Below, one piece after another: positions 35,901 to 47,144 of a DNA stretch of 64,000 nucleotides. Every line of letters begins with the position of its first letter. Within the stretch, counting starts at the first letter, position 1. The notes under the pieces are model-generated. The model saw only the letters and a program-made list of their open reading frames with translations, ran no database searches and was not told where the DNA came from. The position numbers were made by a program, and so were the translations under genes. Where the stretch lies: the NCBI RefSeq assembly GCF_958298935.1, contig NC_084927.1, positions 37,080,501 to 37,144,500 of the forward strand, given 5' to 3'. Source of the DNA: Phragmites australis (Eukaryota; Streptophyta; Magnoliopsida; Poales; Poaceae).

Positions 35901-37482
35901 CCACCGTGATCTGGAGGAGCGCCTGCTGCTGGCAAGCGACGCCGAGCCAGCCTCCTTCGAAGAAGCAATGCGCCACGAGTGCTGGCGCCACGCCATGCTC
36001 GACGAGATGACCTCCATCGAGGCCAGTGGCACATGGAGACTGGTGGAGCCGCCGGCGCGTACCAGGCCAATCGGCCTCAAGTGGGTGTTCAAGGCTAAGA
36101 AAGACGCCGCCGGCATCATCACCAAGCACAAGGCCCGCCTCGTCGCAAAGGGCTACGTACAGCGGCAGGGCATCGACTTTGACGAGGTCTTTGCCCCTGT
36201 CGCGCGCCTGGAGTCAGTTCGGCTCCTACTCGCGCACGCCGCCTGTCAAGGATGGGCCGTCCACCATATGGATGTGAAGTCGGCGTTCCTGAACGGGGTG
36301 CTTCAGGAGGAGGTGTACGTCGAGCAGCCTCCCGGCTTTGTCCTCCGCGGCCATGAGAACAAGGTGCTCCATCTCGTCAAAGCACTCTACGGACTGCGTC
36401 AGGCTCCACGGGCGTGGTACGCCAAACTCGACGAGTCCCTCATCGGGCTCGGGTTTCGGAGGAGCACCTCAGAGCATGCCGTCTACCTGCGCGGGACCGG
36501 AGCTCGCCGGCTGGTGGTCGGGGTCTATGTCGATGACCTCATCATCGCCGGCGGCAACCAAGTCGACATCGACACCTTCAAGGACCAGATGAAAGCTACG
36601 TTCAAGATGAGCGACTTGGGGCTGCTCCACTACTACCTTGGTCTGGAGGTGTCCCAGATTGAGGCTGGCATCACCATCTGCCAGAGCTCCTATGCAGCCA
36701 AGATCCTGGAGACAGCAGGCCTGACGGACTGCAACTCCAGCGCGACGCCAATGGAGCCTCGCCTGAAACTCAGCAAGGTGAGCTCGGCCCCAGCTATTGA
36801 TCCCACCATGTATCGCAGTGTGGTGGGCTCCCTGCTGTACTTGGTGAACACAAGACCCGACTTGGCGTACTCAGTGGGCTTCATCAGCCGGTTCATGGAA
36901 AACCCAACCACTGAGCATCTGGCGGTCATGAAGCGGGTGCTGCGCTATGTCGCAGGCACTCTGCACTTTGGCTGCCACTACAAGAGGAAGAAGGATCCCC
37001 AGCTTGTCGGCTACAGCGACAGCGACATGGCTGGGGACATTGACACGCGTAAGAGCACCTCAGGCATCCTTTTCTTCCTCGGCGACAACACCATCACCTG
37101 GCAGTCACAGAAGCAAAAGATTGTGGCGCTGTCTTCATGCGAAGCTGAGTACATTGCAGCGTCGACAGGAGCATGCCAGGGGATGTGGCTGGCGCGGCTG
37201 CTCGCCGAACTCAAGGGCGAGGAGGCCAACACCGTCACCTTGAAGATCGACAACGAGTCTGCCATCGCACTCAGCAAAAATCCTGTCTTCCATGACCGCA
37301 GTAAGCATATCGACATTCGTTATCATTTCATCCGTGAATGCGTTGAGGAGGACAGGGTGAGGCTCCAGTCTATCGGGACAACGGAGCAGCTGGCGGACAT
37401 TCTTACCAAAGCTCTAGGGCGTGCACACTTTTGTGAGATGCGTTCCAGAATTGGTGTTGTAGATGTACAGCATATACACTAG
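32998..37482 (+). CDS. Copia gag-pol polyprotein, intact
   Basis: A single 1494-residue frame. The N-terminus (about 1-85) is basic and Ser/Pro/Arg-rich with tandem SPPRR units. Gag begins near residue 100 (LTKTNYHEWSLRMQLKMQ). The zinc knuckle CPRCGKKGHWARDC is at 337-350. Aspartic protease WILDTGASNHMSG has its Asp at about 420. The integrase zinc-binding region is near 550-600 (HQRFGH...CDACLAGK), and its core has Asp615, Asp678 and Glu714, the D-D-35-E spacing. Reverse transcriptase has YVDD at 1177-1180. RNase H shows KSTSGILFFLG, SSCEAEYIA and KIDNESAIAL. Order PR-IN-RT-RH is diagnostic of Copia. All catalytic residues looked for are present, so the enzymes may be functional. Confidence 0.97.
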   Translation: MTSPPRRGRSPPRRGQTPPPIKVGTSGGNKTPSHSPKGKTPQRTPTPSRSPPRRSPPRRSPPRRSHTRAARRSHTRDARRPREVVVERIIREGGSSGSWPQLTKTNYHEWSLRMQLKMQARHLWDAVEFADADYDDDRSALDAICSGVPAEMIPILVAKESAKEAWEAIKTLRIGDDRVRKATAQNLRTEYESIALRDGEPIEDFALRLTGIVQRLATLGDPEPDEKVVAKYLRVVRPRYKQLVISIETLLDISQLSIEEVTGRLKAADDVEPAPAHTASGKLLLTEEQWVEKYKKKASESGHGGSGSGGRGRGHGRGRGRGSGDRTSARPPPDDPCPRCGKKGHWARDCPSKKKEEATLMLAIDVAQEEDSSPPPQLSHFAESPPPSPAALPELHILEKKVHPELDDAADRDPTRWILDTGASNHMSGSRVAFADLDTGVTGAVRFGDGSVARIEGTGTVLFHCKNGEHRALGNVYFLPRLTANIISVGQLDEGGYQVLVEDGVMQVRDDDRRLLAKIPRSPGRLYNLDVTIARPVCLAARTDDDAWRWHQRFGHIHFAALRKMGREELVRGLPVIDQVQQVCDACLAGKQRRTPFPQKALWRSTEPLQLLHGDICGPITPVTPSGNKYFLLLVDDYSRFMWISLLPSKDAAATAIKNIQAAAERKSDKKLLMLRTDRGGEFVASDFVNYCAQLGVRRQLTAPYTPQQNGVVERRNQTVVGTARSMMKAKSLPGVFWGEAVSTAVYLLNRSSCKAIGGRTPYELWNGHTPSIQHLRTYGCIAHTKVNTPHQKKLDDRSRRMVFVGYEPGSKAYRVYDPSTRRVHISRDVVFDEAAVWAWSAADPAEPNDFTIEELDQQDPSVIITSRTTTEVSPASSSASPAPSGAASPGPSGAATSSVSGAPMAGSPAIHDTPPAPGSLAHPQVEFASPPGAGMEDYLDADHDDDAPLRFRRIDNVLGEAETPELAHRDLEERLLLASDAEPASFEEAMRHECWRHAMLDEMTSIEASGTWRLVEPPARTRPIGLKWVFKAKKDAAGIITKHKARLVAKGYVQRQGIDFDEVFAPVARLESVRLLLAHAACQGWAVHHMDVKSAFLNGVLQEEVYVEQPPGFVLRGHENKVLHLVKALYGLRQAPRAWYAKLDESLIGLGFRRSTSEHAVYLRGTGARRLVVGVYVDDLIIAGGNQVDIDTFKDQMKATFKMSDLGLLHYYLGLEVSQIEAGITICQSSYAAKILETAGLTDCNSSATPMEPRLKLSKVSSAPAIDPTMYRSVVGSLLYLVNTRPDLAYSVGFISRFMENPTTEHLAVMKRVLRYVAGTLHFGCHYKRKKDPQLVGYSDSDMAGDIDTRKSTSGILFFLGDNTITWQSQKQKIVALSSCEAEYIAASTGACQGMWLARLLAELKGEEANTVTLKIDNESAIALSKNPVFHDRSKHIDIRYHFIRECVEEDRVRLQSIGTTEQLADILTKALGRAHFCEMRSRIGVVDVQHIH

Positions 37483-37498
37483 GATTAGGAGGAGAATT

Positions 37499-37816
37499 TG
37501 TTAGTAATCCTAGCATATCCTGCATTTCTGTTTTGCACATGCATGCACACGAGGATCGCTCGGCATGAACTCGAGCATGCAAGCCATGGCCGGCCGTTGC
37601 GGCGCATGGGGATGGACGTGCGCACTCTGCGCAACCATGGGCGTCGTGGCTTGCATCTCACTGCCTTGTAATCCAATAAATAGCAATACAATCCCAGAAA
37701 CCGGTGCGCCCTTGGCAGCACCAAAAAACCCACCGTGTTCGCGTTTGTTCCTGCGTTCTTGACTGCCGCCAGCCGTGTCCAGCTCGCCGGCGTTCGCCGT
37801 AGTCCGGCAACTAACA
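37499..37816 (+). repeat. 3' LTR of the Copia element
   Basis: 318 bp, same length as the 5' LTR and without visible differences. Confidence 0.95.
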
Positions 37817-38252
37817 GACGATCTCGTTCAGGGCTCCGGCATTCACCACTGTACGCCGCAAACTGACGCGTTTCCTCCTTAGAGTCTCGATCTCTTCGAT
37901 GGGTCACTGCCATAGCTGCTTCCCGTCCTTGCCAGCCATACCTTCCTCGGGAACGTCTGCATCGCACAAGTCAATGAGAAGTTAGTGGATGCTCGAGCAG
38001 AGTGTGTCAGATTAGTCGCAATGAGCACAGACCTGAACGTCGGACCAGCCCCCGGCGATGTCGTCGGCCTGGCTGTCGTTCGCGTTGGCTCACACCCAGA
38101 GCACTCGCCGGTTCTTGCGCGAATCAAAGAAGGACTTGGACGTGTACACGTGCCCGTAATCCAGCCGCCGCCAGTTCCGCATGTCATCGCCGCAATCGCC
38201 CGCCTCCGGTAAGAAGGTTTCCGCTGCGTCGTTGTACCGCTCGACCATGAAG

Positions 38253-38530
38253 TACTCCCTCCGGTCAAGTTTACATGTCGTTTCCGATAGCTTGATTAGA
38301 CTAAGGTAACACATTTTTGACTCTTTTACCCTCCTGTCTCATTGTTATCATCGGCGCCTCACACACCAAACACAGTAGTCCTCGCGTAGTAATCCACCAC
38401 CGTTGCCTCCATTCACCCGATGCCTCCTGACGCACCGTCGCCTCAACCACCACACGAGAATGACCTCTCGCACATCGCCTTCATTCAACCACTACCATGC
38501 TCCACAGTTGCTGCTGTGATCCACGGAGTA
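38253..38530. mobile_element. Stowaway-like MITE (right end uncertain)
   Basis: tactccctccggtcaagttt at 38253 is the hallmark terminus of grass Stowaway/mariner MITEs, and it truncates the invertase exon fragment exactly there. A weakly matching opposite end (ccacggagtac) occurs near 38520-38530; the right boundary is a guess. Confidence 0.5.
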
Positions 38531-40440
38531 CGATCACTATTTATTGAATTTGGGCTCCACAGTCGCTGCTGTGGCTGCCAGGCTTAGAGGGGAGGCCCTT
38601 GGGTGGCAGGGCGGCCCAGCGATGGATGCATGTTGTGGGCAGGACGAGGCGGCAACATAGGGGACAACTCATGGTGGTCGGTGTTTTGTTCCCTAACCGA
38701 TGTCTTATGGGCCGAGAAGCAGTGCAGGTAGCCCAGCCCACCTGTCGTGGAGGTTTGAAATACGAGGCCAGTCAAGGAGGAATAACGCCGGTCCGAGAAG
38801 GTGAAGGCCGTCAGTGAGGAGCAACAACGGGTGCCTAGGTCGAGAGGCCCTTTTCTGGCTGGGTCAGGGTCTCAGGGACTTCAACTTCCTGATGATGCTT
38901 GGACTGTTAGGCCTCAAGGTACCATTAATTACGACCATTGCTAATGAAATGCTAGGTTCCTAAAAAAAATGACATGCAGGGGTAGTACAAGTTGCGCGCT
39001 AAGACCCTAAATTTGTGGGCAAAACAGGCAAAAATGCTACTAAAATTGTGCAAACGAGTTGCAATATTTTGGAGGGCGAGGTAAAGGCAATGAATCCTAC
39101 GGCCAAATTTCAGCTAAAAAATCTCTAGATCATCCTCACACTTGTACTTCTTGGAGTCCAGCCCAACCTTCTAATTCTCCTGCCGTTGTCGCTCGTGATG
39201 GTGATCTTATTCGTGCGGGCAGTGGCCTTGTCCTCGGTTGAGACTTTCAGGATCTCCTGCCGTTGTTGTTGGTGATGGTGATCTTATTCGTGCGGGCAGC
39301 GGTCTTGTCCTCGGTTGAGACATTCAGGATACCGTACATTAGCTTGTTGTCTCGATGAAAAATCTTCTGGTGACCGGTTCCTGGGAAGAGGGGGATGGAG
39401 AAGCACTGAAGGAGGGCTACTGATCTGCTATAGCACTAAGAAACGCCACCTGGGACTATCCGTGAGAGCACTATTAGTGATAAGAAGTTTTGTTGCTGTG
39501 GCTTTCTCATGAGTAACTGAGCTGCCGTCAATTCCGTACTCAAGCGTGCAGGTATCAACGATCTAGGCAAATTTCATGAAGGGGATCACTCTGAAACTTG
39601 CTGCTAACCATACCCCTAAAACCCTACGACTAATAAGAAAGATGACGTCAGAATAAATACCATTTCACCCACATCGGAAACGCTATCAGGTATTGCTGGA
39701 AACCGTGTCACGTAGCCCTCAATCACTACTCTATTAAACTACTACTGTAACTGCAGAAAATGAAATTTCATGTCAGAAAAAAAGTAATTATTCATGGCAT
39801 CTCACGCAAGCTTTATCGTAGCAAGAATAGACAGCATCGATGTGAAGGAGCAACAAGGATATTTACAAATAATACCATGAATCATGTGGTGAAGCTCACG
39901 TTCATGGATATGTAGTATTCACTTACGAATGTAACTAGGAGTCATAGGACAGTATGACATATGAAGACCAGAGGCTAGAGTAGTTTAAATAAAATGTGAT
40001 CCGGGAAAATAAAGTAGGTTTTTTCTGATGTACAATGTCAAATTTTCGTTTGCCACTAGCAGATAACTAATTATAATTTTATCTGGGAAACAAATCAGCC
40101 TGCACAGGCAAAAAGAGAGAAAATAAAGCAGGTACTTTTGTTCTTTTCTAGAGAAGAGGGCACCCCCTCACGAGCCTCTCACCGTCTGGTCGTCTTGCAA
40201 TAACAGCCGGACCGAGCCATGGTAACAATACTAAACTTTTTTTTTATGCAACGTACTTGAAAGTCGAAACCTGTCGTCTCTCGACCAATACTGTTTTATT
40301 CCCCAACTTGAAAGTCGAAACCTGTCGAACTTGAAAGCCTTCTGTTCTATTCCTCTCCGCTCCATTCCCCAAGAAGAACCCCTCATCTAATACTGTTAGC
40401 CGTCTGAAATTACAAGCCATATGGACACAGAGTTGTTTGA
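38531..40440. other. Intergenic, one tandem duplication
   Basis: No gene recognised. A 78-bp unit starting tctcctgccgttgt is tandemly duplicated at 39176-39253 and 39254-39331 with a few substitutions. Confidence 0.5.
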
Positions 40441-40700
40441 ATAGACTGTCGCTTCGAAGCTAGCTGAAAAAGCGGTTATAACTGTTGAATTTTGGTTGTT
40501 ACTTTTTATTTTAGTACATACAAAAGCTAGAAAAATCAGTCAGAACTTTCTTTTCAACTTTTACTTTATTTTAGCTATAACCGTTTCCTCAATCAACCAA
40601 AAACCACCAGAAATCAAAAACAAAAGCCAAAAGTTTAAATAGTTTCTGGTTTTTTCAGAAAAAACTAAAAAAAACCCTATCCAAACAGGATCAGACCACT
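40441..40700. mobile_element. hAT-like MITE remnant (tentative)
   Basis: An AT-rich block contains complementary stretches (agcggttataactg near 40471 and agctataaccgttt near 40574) and ends in ccctatccaaacagg, a terminus style common in hAT MITEs of grasses. Boundaries are not established. Confidence 0.35.
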
Positions 40701-43700
40701 CTCACGTCCACTCTAATCGGCTACTCTCGGGTTTTCTTATGCGTTGAATGTGCTTTCTGGATGTCGGCCCGCTCTGGAACTCGTCCGAAGGCCTTGCCGC
40801 GTCTTTGGAAGACTGCACGCCACCAGCATCCTCTCGAGAGCTCGCGCCGCCCGTGCCGAGATCCTTGACACACTTCTTCATGAAGAATCTTAACCTTGGG
40901 ATCAACGTTGCTTCATCAATGCAATTACGTGCGCCCGTTCAGTTCGAAACTAGACTTGGCATGACATGTAACATCTGATCGAGATACAGAGCGTCTGCAG
41001 TGCAAAGGCGCCGCCTTTAATTCCCCTTCCTCCACTCCAGTGCCGGCTACCGCAACATCTCCACCGGCGACGGCGGTGTTTCCGCCGGAAGGGAAGAGGT
41101 TGAGGGAACGCATTGCAACCTCTGTTTTCTTGCCTGTCTTGTAGCTTAATTTGCTCTACCTAGCTTATCGAGGAGGCCCAGCCAAGAGTGGATCGAGGAA
41201 CATAGGTCGGAAGAGCCGGCCGCACTGCGGCGCGACCGCGTTATCTCACCAGGTACCATCCACCGCCGATGGGATGGTGCGCTCGACGCATACTGCTGCC
41301 GTTCCGCCCGTGCGAGGGCGGGCGGACGGCGGACCGAAGGGCGGTGGCCGCGGTGAGCGAAGCGCCTGGGGCGGTCGTTGTCTCATTGCCCGACCAGAGG
41401 GTGGACGGTATTCCATTCACCGACCACCCCTGGGTCACGGGAACTGTTGGATCAAGACCGAGCGGCAAGATCCGAACCGACAAAAGCGACTGGGAGCGCC
41501 GCGTGGGCCGAAATGCGGCCGAATTTGCACGGCCGAGTCGTCGCGGAGGCCCGAAAAGTGAAGCAAGTAGAAGGCGAATAACGCCGGCCTGATCGAGAAG
41601 GTGGAGGTTGCAGCCACCGGCGGCGGCGGCGGCGAGGCTGGCCCTTCATCTCCTTTGCCAACAGTTGTGCGGTTGCACCACAGCTGCTGCACGAGGCGCT
41701 CCACGTTCTCCATACGCATTCTATAATATAGAGTTGCAGACTCCATTTTACTGAACACTGCAAGTTCTTCTGCGGCGCACCATTTCGTCTCATTCTGTTT
41801 TGCAAGTCCTTTCCATCCTCCCCCATCGCCGACCTCAACGTTGTAGTTCACTGTCAGCCCAGCTGCTCTGTCTCTTTGTTCAGTGTTAACGCAGGGATGG
41901 CTCATTTCGCAAAGCCATCTCTGTAGTGCAACCATTTTCATTCCGTTCCTTGTCGCAAGTTGATCTAGGATCTGCTGTAAGAGAAATGGAAGCTTGTGTA
42001 CTTTTCCATGAAAGCTTGTGTACTCGGCTCACCCTCACCCTGTTCAGAAATCTACTTGCCAGACTCCACTTAGTTGGAAAATGCTCGTATCCAACGGCCT
42101 TTTCACCCCTAGTTCCGTTTTCATCCCTAGTTAATGGTTAGCTTTGTGCGTAACTGAGTACTGAAGCTTGTATATGATAACTGTCTGACAAGATATGAAA
42201 CCGTCGGATGCCAGTGGATGCAATCTTATCTCGTCATGCAGGCAGAGGCAAAGGCTGCTCTGGCTTGTAGTTTTCTTAATGATTTTTTTTCTTCCAATGA
42301 TACGCATAGGTTGCTTCTGCATCTGGCCAACTAGGACAGATACTGATCGGTTGCGGAGGGTCTATTTGGTTCTCTTTAGGATTTAAGGATATGTTTATTT
42401 GGGCTTTTATTTTTAGGTTTTTTTCTAAAAAACTATGTTTTTAGCTTGTTTGAAAAAACCACTTTAGTAAATAGGTTGTTAGTTTTTACAATACTTTTTG
42501 ACTTTTTAGCACGTAGCTTCTTAGAAAAAACGCATCTCAATAAGTTTTTCAGTTTTAGTTCATTTTTCTCAGAAGCAAGCTTCTGATTTCTACAGAAGTA
42601 GAATCTCGTTTGTTTTGACTTCTGATTTCTGCCAGCAGCAGAGCAGAACCAGAAGCAGAAAATACATGGGCTAAATATTTTTTAGAAAGTAATTTTCTGA
42701 GGAATTGATTTTGTAATTAAAAATGATTCTCTAGGATAAATTTTATAGAGAAAATGATTCTAGGAGAAGTTGATTTTTTTAGCTTTTAGCATCTAGTTCA
42801 TTTAAAAAATTACTCTCACAGAATTACTATAAAACTTAAAACTACAAACTGTCATTTGATAGAGGTTTTACTTATTCCACTATGTAAATTGGTTTGAGAG
42901 CTCTGGCAATAAATCCTAAATAATTTCAGAAGTAGTTAAACTCTGGTAGAACCCACTTATGCTTTCCAAATGACACTTAACTATCACATGATCTTGTCAT
43001 GTCTAAGCTAGGTTTCCGGTAGTGCATGTTCAGGCCAGACTCTGGCTTTATATACTGCCCAGTTCTTTTTTTGAAAAATATTTTATCCTTCGAAGAAAAC
43101 AAACTCACGGTAAAAGGTTTGGTGTCATCTTTTGGGCCCTTGTTCTACCATTCGCAATGGGTTGGCCGAAACAAGCCCGTCCACACGGCCGAACATGTAG
43201 ACATGTGCGCATAAGCAGCCCATTACTATGGCCCAGCATTTAGAAATGCGTATTTAAAGGCTTTTTGATAGAGCTCTTTGATCTAATCTTTTTTATGAGA
43301 AGGATTCTCTAGTAATTTTTTAAATAAACTCTATGTGGAAAATAAATCAGGAAAAATGAGTTTTTCAGTTTATAACATCTATTTTATTTCAGAGAATCAA
43401 TTGTATGAAATAACTTTGAGAGTTGAAATCTGCAAATTGTTGTTTGACAAAACTTCCACTAATTTTACTCGGAGAACTAATTTGAAAACTCTATCAAAAG
43501 ATCCTTTATTACCGTCCCCATCCGTTTAAAGTCGGGAAACTATACATCGACCACTCTTTTCTAGCTTCAGCATAGATCACTTTGAGATTCGTGTGGAGAA
43601 CGAGTGGACAGTGATGATGAGTTGCAGAGGAGAGAATGGATGCAGTGTACTTGCCATGTGTCAGCATCCTATTCGCATGGGCTGAATGGGTGGAAAAAGG

Positions 43701-44334
43701 TTTGTATTTCAAACTTCAAACGCGCTTTTTTCCCGGACCGTTAGTCTGCTTTCAAATCCGTTTAAACTATTATGTTGTTTAGAATTAATGCAATAAAATT
43801 AAGATTTAATATAATATACATTTTTATTTTTTAAATAACATTTTGAGTGTACCATTTCACTATTTTAAATATATTGTTTCAACATTTTCACATAAAATGT
43901 TGAACTAGTGTTAAAATTTTTTATTGAACTAGGTTTAAAAAAAGTTTAATCTATTTTTTTAAAATGTTGAATGCATATGAAGACACAAAAATGAAAGACT
44001 AGGCCGTGAATTTTAAAATTGTTGACCTAGTGTTCCAAATTTGTTGAACTTGATTTTGCAAAATATTGTATCAAACTCTTAAAAATGTTGGATACATATA
44101 AAACACATAATCATAAACCAATAAAAACAATACATTAGTAATACATATTAAAAAAAGAAATAGGAAAAAAGAAAAAGAAAAGAATTTACCGTCTCATAGG
44201 CTGTAACCATATTGATGGGCCGCCTGGGCTGACCGACGCTCAACATCGGCCGACCGCAAGCAAAAAGAGAAACAAATCCAAAGCCCAGAAAGGAGAGTAA
44301 GAGCAGGAAGAGGAGAGGAAGAAGCGACGGCATC
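40701..44334. other. Intergenic, no recognised gene
   Basis: About 40740-41650 is GC-rich with several open frames, none with a recognisable domain. About 42360-43500 is AT-rich and contains blocks such as ttttagcttgttt and gattctctag in both orientations, suggesting MITE remnants. About 44000-44334 should include the promoter and leader of the COX23 gene. Confidence 0.35.
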
Positions 44335-46785
44335 ATGGCGACGGCGCAGGCGGCCTCGGCGCCCCCCACCCACCACCGCGCGTCCTCCCCGGCGACGTCG
44401 CCTCCGCAGCCGCCGTACCCCAGCGCCGCAAGGATCGCCGACTCAGCCTGCTTCCCCCAGTACACTGCCTCACTCAAGTGTTTGTACCAGTTACCCGCCC
44501 GCCCTAATCCCCAATCCAGCCGCCGCCGTCTCCTCTTCCCCTCGACCCTTTCACACTTTACAGACATCTTGTTCTTGATAATCACGCGTGTATGGTTACC
44601 AGCTGATGGCATCGTTGTTTCTTAAGGTTTGGAGGCCAACCAAGACAAGAGCAAGTGCCAACAGCAGTTCGACGATTACAAGGAGTGCAAGAAGAAAGAG
44701 GTTTGTGGTTCTCTCCCCGATTTCTCTGCAATCTTTTGTGGGGATACACCAGGGCCGTATATCAGGGAGTTCAGGGTGATCGTCCGAACATGACCCCACC
44801 TAATCAAGGGCCCCATTCTTATAATAAGTAGTACATGGAGTAGTAGTATATCAACAATGCTCCCCCCCCCCCCCCCCCCCAAAAAAAATAATAATAATAC
44901 ATCAACATTTCATGTCTCGCGTAAAGATAATTAGAAAGAGGGGCTCGAAGGAAACTGACTTTCTTTTGTAATCATTAGTTAACACTAGTAACTATGTGTC
45001 AAATTAACTCAACATTAACATTCCTATTCCTTTACTTTTGTTTCGTAATTTCCTGGGGCCGAAAATGCTCTATGTATTCTCTTCTATTCCTGGCTAGCCT
45101 TAGTGATAGTAACAGTAACCATCATGCATTGCCTAGCTTGAATTTGAACTTGTACTTGCTTCTCTGGTTTTTATGTCTCGTGTTTACTTAGAGAAATAAC
45201 CTGAACATAAACTAATTTACGCTTGTGATGTCACACATTTAGTAGCTAAGATGCTAGGAGACGCACTGTATCCTTAAAATACTAGCCATTAGATGAGACC
45301 TAAGCAATCGCAATGGGCCTATTTTAAGTTTAGAACAGGGCCCTCCAAAAGCTTGGTACGGCCCTGGGATACACGATGGATGGCATCAATTGATGCGCAT
45401 ATTGTCTGTACTTCACGTTAGTTGCTCAAGATGCTTCAATTAAGCAAGTTTAGGCCTTTTTTGCTCCAAAATTGCCTCATTTAAAAGCTTTAAACACTTT
45501 TTGGTGCAACCTAAAATAAAGGACCTCAGCCAAAGGTGTGCTCGTGATTACCACATAGACTCGCTCCTAACTATGTCATCTTGTTCTACTATGTTTACCA
45601 CGTATGATTTCAACATGGATCCATATTCCCCATGGCTTTGGGATCCCTCATCTGGCATATGTCCATGCCTGCCAAATATTGAAGTTAGTGGTTATATGCA
45701 CTTCCATGATAGCGGGGAAACTCATTTTACAGGAAATCCTGGTGCTGTAAAATGCATTTTTTCCTCTTTAGATGTATGATTTACTGCAAGGAAAAAAATG
45801 CTTGAGCACTTTGAGCACTAAGCTGGTAACTTTGAATCTTTGACATCTATGTACAGAACTGGGCATTGTGACTGTGTGACATGTCATCCCAACTGTGCTG
45901 AATTGAGTTCAAAGGAAACTCATTTCCTCTTGTTAGGGCGCATTTTGACGAGCTTACATGCAAAGGAAAGCTGATTTTCATGTTACTGTTCCCTATTGCT
46001 AGCACCTCCATTTCCAGGCTCATCTCCCTAGGTGAATTTTTAACCTTGCTTTTTTGGTTCGTTGCTTCATCTACATAGCTTGCACTCCCTATCCATCTGG
46101 TATCCTGACTACTGAAGCGATGCTAGTGACTAGTGACTTGATTAATGCTTCATTCATCGTATACTCTTACAGTCACACCACATGATTTTTTTTTTGGCCC
46201 TACTGTTGTGAACCTCCCATAGTACTTCTTCACCTTCCTGAGCTACCCTTCTTTTTTCCCCAAGACTAGTTAGTAGTTACCCTTTTCCGATGTCTGTCAT
46301 GAAACCTATACAGAAAGCGATCTGCTACAATAATTATAGGTTTGGGTAAGAACACAGATGAACTCGATTTTTGTCCTGCTCATGCACCCTAGTAAATCAG
46401 ATACGTAAGATTTTAATATAAAGTGTTTGTCGTGACAAATAAGAATTTTAAGATCAATGTCTGGTATAGGATCTATTAGATTAAAATTGGTTTTTCCTTT
46501 TTGTTATCAAATCGAAATGATATTTCTTATATTCAAATACTGAAAATCCAGGTTATTTGATTTATTAATCTGAACTAACGTGTATCTAAATTTTGCCTTT
46601 AAACATGAGTGCTTCCCTTCTACTATTTTCAGATACTGACTAGCACTCTGTGTACACTTGATTGCCACATATTGCTTTCCATGTTATTTCTCTCTGTTGA
46701 CTCTCTTTCATTTGCTTTGTATTTCGATGTTTTGCAGAGGGAGGCTCGGCTCGAACGGAACAAAAGCCGATCACTTTTTGGATGA
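44335..46785 (+). CDS. COX23: COX23-type twin CX9C mitochondrial copper chaperone
   Basis: COX23 acts in the mitochondrial intermembrane space in copper delivery and assembly of cytochrome c oxidase. Three exons join in phase: 44335-44479, 44627-44700 and 46738-46785, giving 88 residues. After a Pro/Ser/Ala-rich N-terminus, the CHCH fold shows two exact CX9C motifs: CFPQYTASLKC and CQQQFDDYKEC. The C-terminus is EREARLERNKSRSLFG. The first Cys codon pair is completed across intron 1 (T|GT). Intron 2 is about 2 kb. The twin CX9C spacing and the C-terminal basic tail fit COX23/CHCHD7 rather than COX6B, COX17 or COX19, though that subfamily call rests on memory of the family. A polyadenylation signal lies at 47039. 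Confidence 0.88.
44862..44888. repeat. Poly-C/poly-A homopolymer in COX23 intron 2
   Basis: Nineteen C followed by eight A. Homopolymers this long are error-prone, so the exact length should not be trusted. Confidence 0.9.
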
Positions 46786-47038
46786 ACAGTAGTGTTCCAT
46801 CTGAGCAATTTGCTGGCGATGTGCAATAAGTTGTTAGTTGATGTGAGTGCAATCGCAGCTTCTTTGGTTTCCTGATGATCTTTTTTAAACTTATGGAAGG
46901 TAGAAAATGGCAGACCAATCTCAAGGTTGAGGGAGATGTAATGTCTGAGAACAGTTCACTAGTTCAGTGGCTTTGGCGAGTGAATCAAATGAGCAAGGTT
47001 GTATTGAGAATCACAAGTCATGACAAGAGAATTTGTTC

Positions 47039-47044
47039 AATAAA
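47039..47044 (+). terminator. Polyadenylation signal of COX23
   Basis: aataaa lies about 255 bp after the COX23 stop codon, with no other gene between. Typical near-upstream element spacing for plant 3' ends. Confidence 0.5.
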
Positions 47045-47144
47045 ATGGTATTTCCAGAACACTTTTATTTCATATCTTTTTTGTGAGCGGCATACACATT
47101 TCAATATTCAAATTTCATGATCTTTGCCGGCATTTCGCCGGCCG

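Larger units (their letters stand above)
32643..37816 (+). mobile_element. Full-length, very young Ty1/Copia retrotransposon
   Basis: 5.17 kb with 318-bp LTRs at 32643-32960 and 37499-37816 that looked identical over all segments compared. A perfect 5-bp TSD, gacga, lies at 32638-32642 and 37817-37821. The primer site TGGTACCAGAGC (32963-32974, initiator-Met tRNA type) follows the 5' LTR after ag. A purine-rich tract (aggattaggaggagaatt) precedes the 3' LTR. One uninterrupted gag-pol frame fills the interior. Identical LTRs plus an intact frame indicate recent insertion and possible activity. Confidence 0.97.
32590..38252 (-). pseudogene. Invertase fragment (parts of exons 3 and 4) split by a Copia element
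   Basis: A second set of invertase-like pieces on the minus strand. Sequence like the end of exon 3 lies at 38033-38252, with NWRRLDYGHVYTSKSFFD and RKNRRVLWV followed by a stop. Sequence like exon 4 lies at 37822-37965 and continues weakly at 32590-32642 beyond the inserted Copia element. The exon 3 copy ends abruptly at 38252 against a tactccctccg MITE end. Frames are broken, so no product is expected. The fragment resembles the intact gene at 27305-29806 and probably comes from a local duplication. Confidence 0.75.

Noticed and set aside
44335..46785. COX6B as identity of the twin CX9C protein
   Set aside because: COX6B uses CX9C/CX10C spacing and a different core; both motifs here have exactly nine residues between Cys, and the protein has a basic RLERNK tail.
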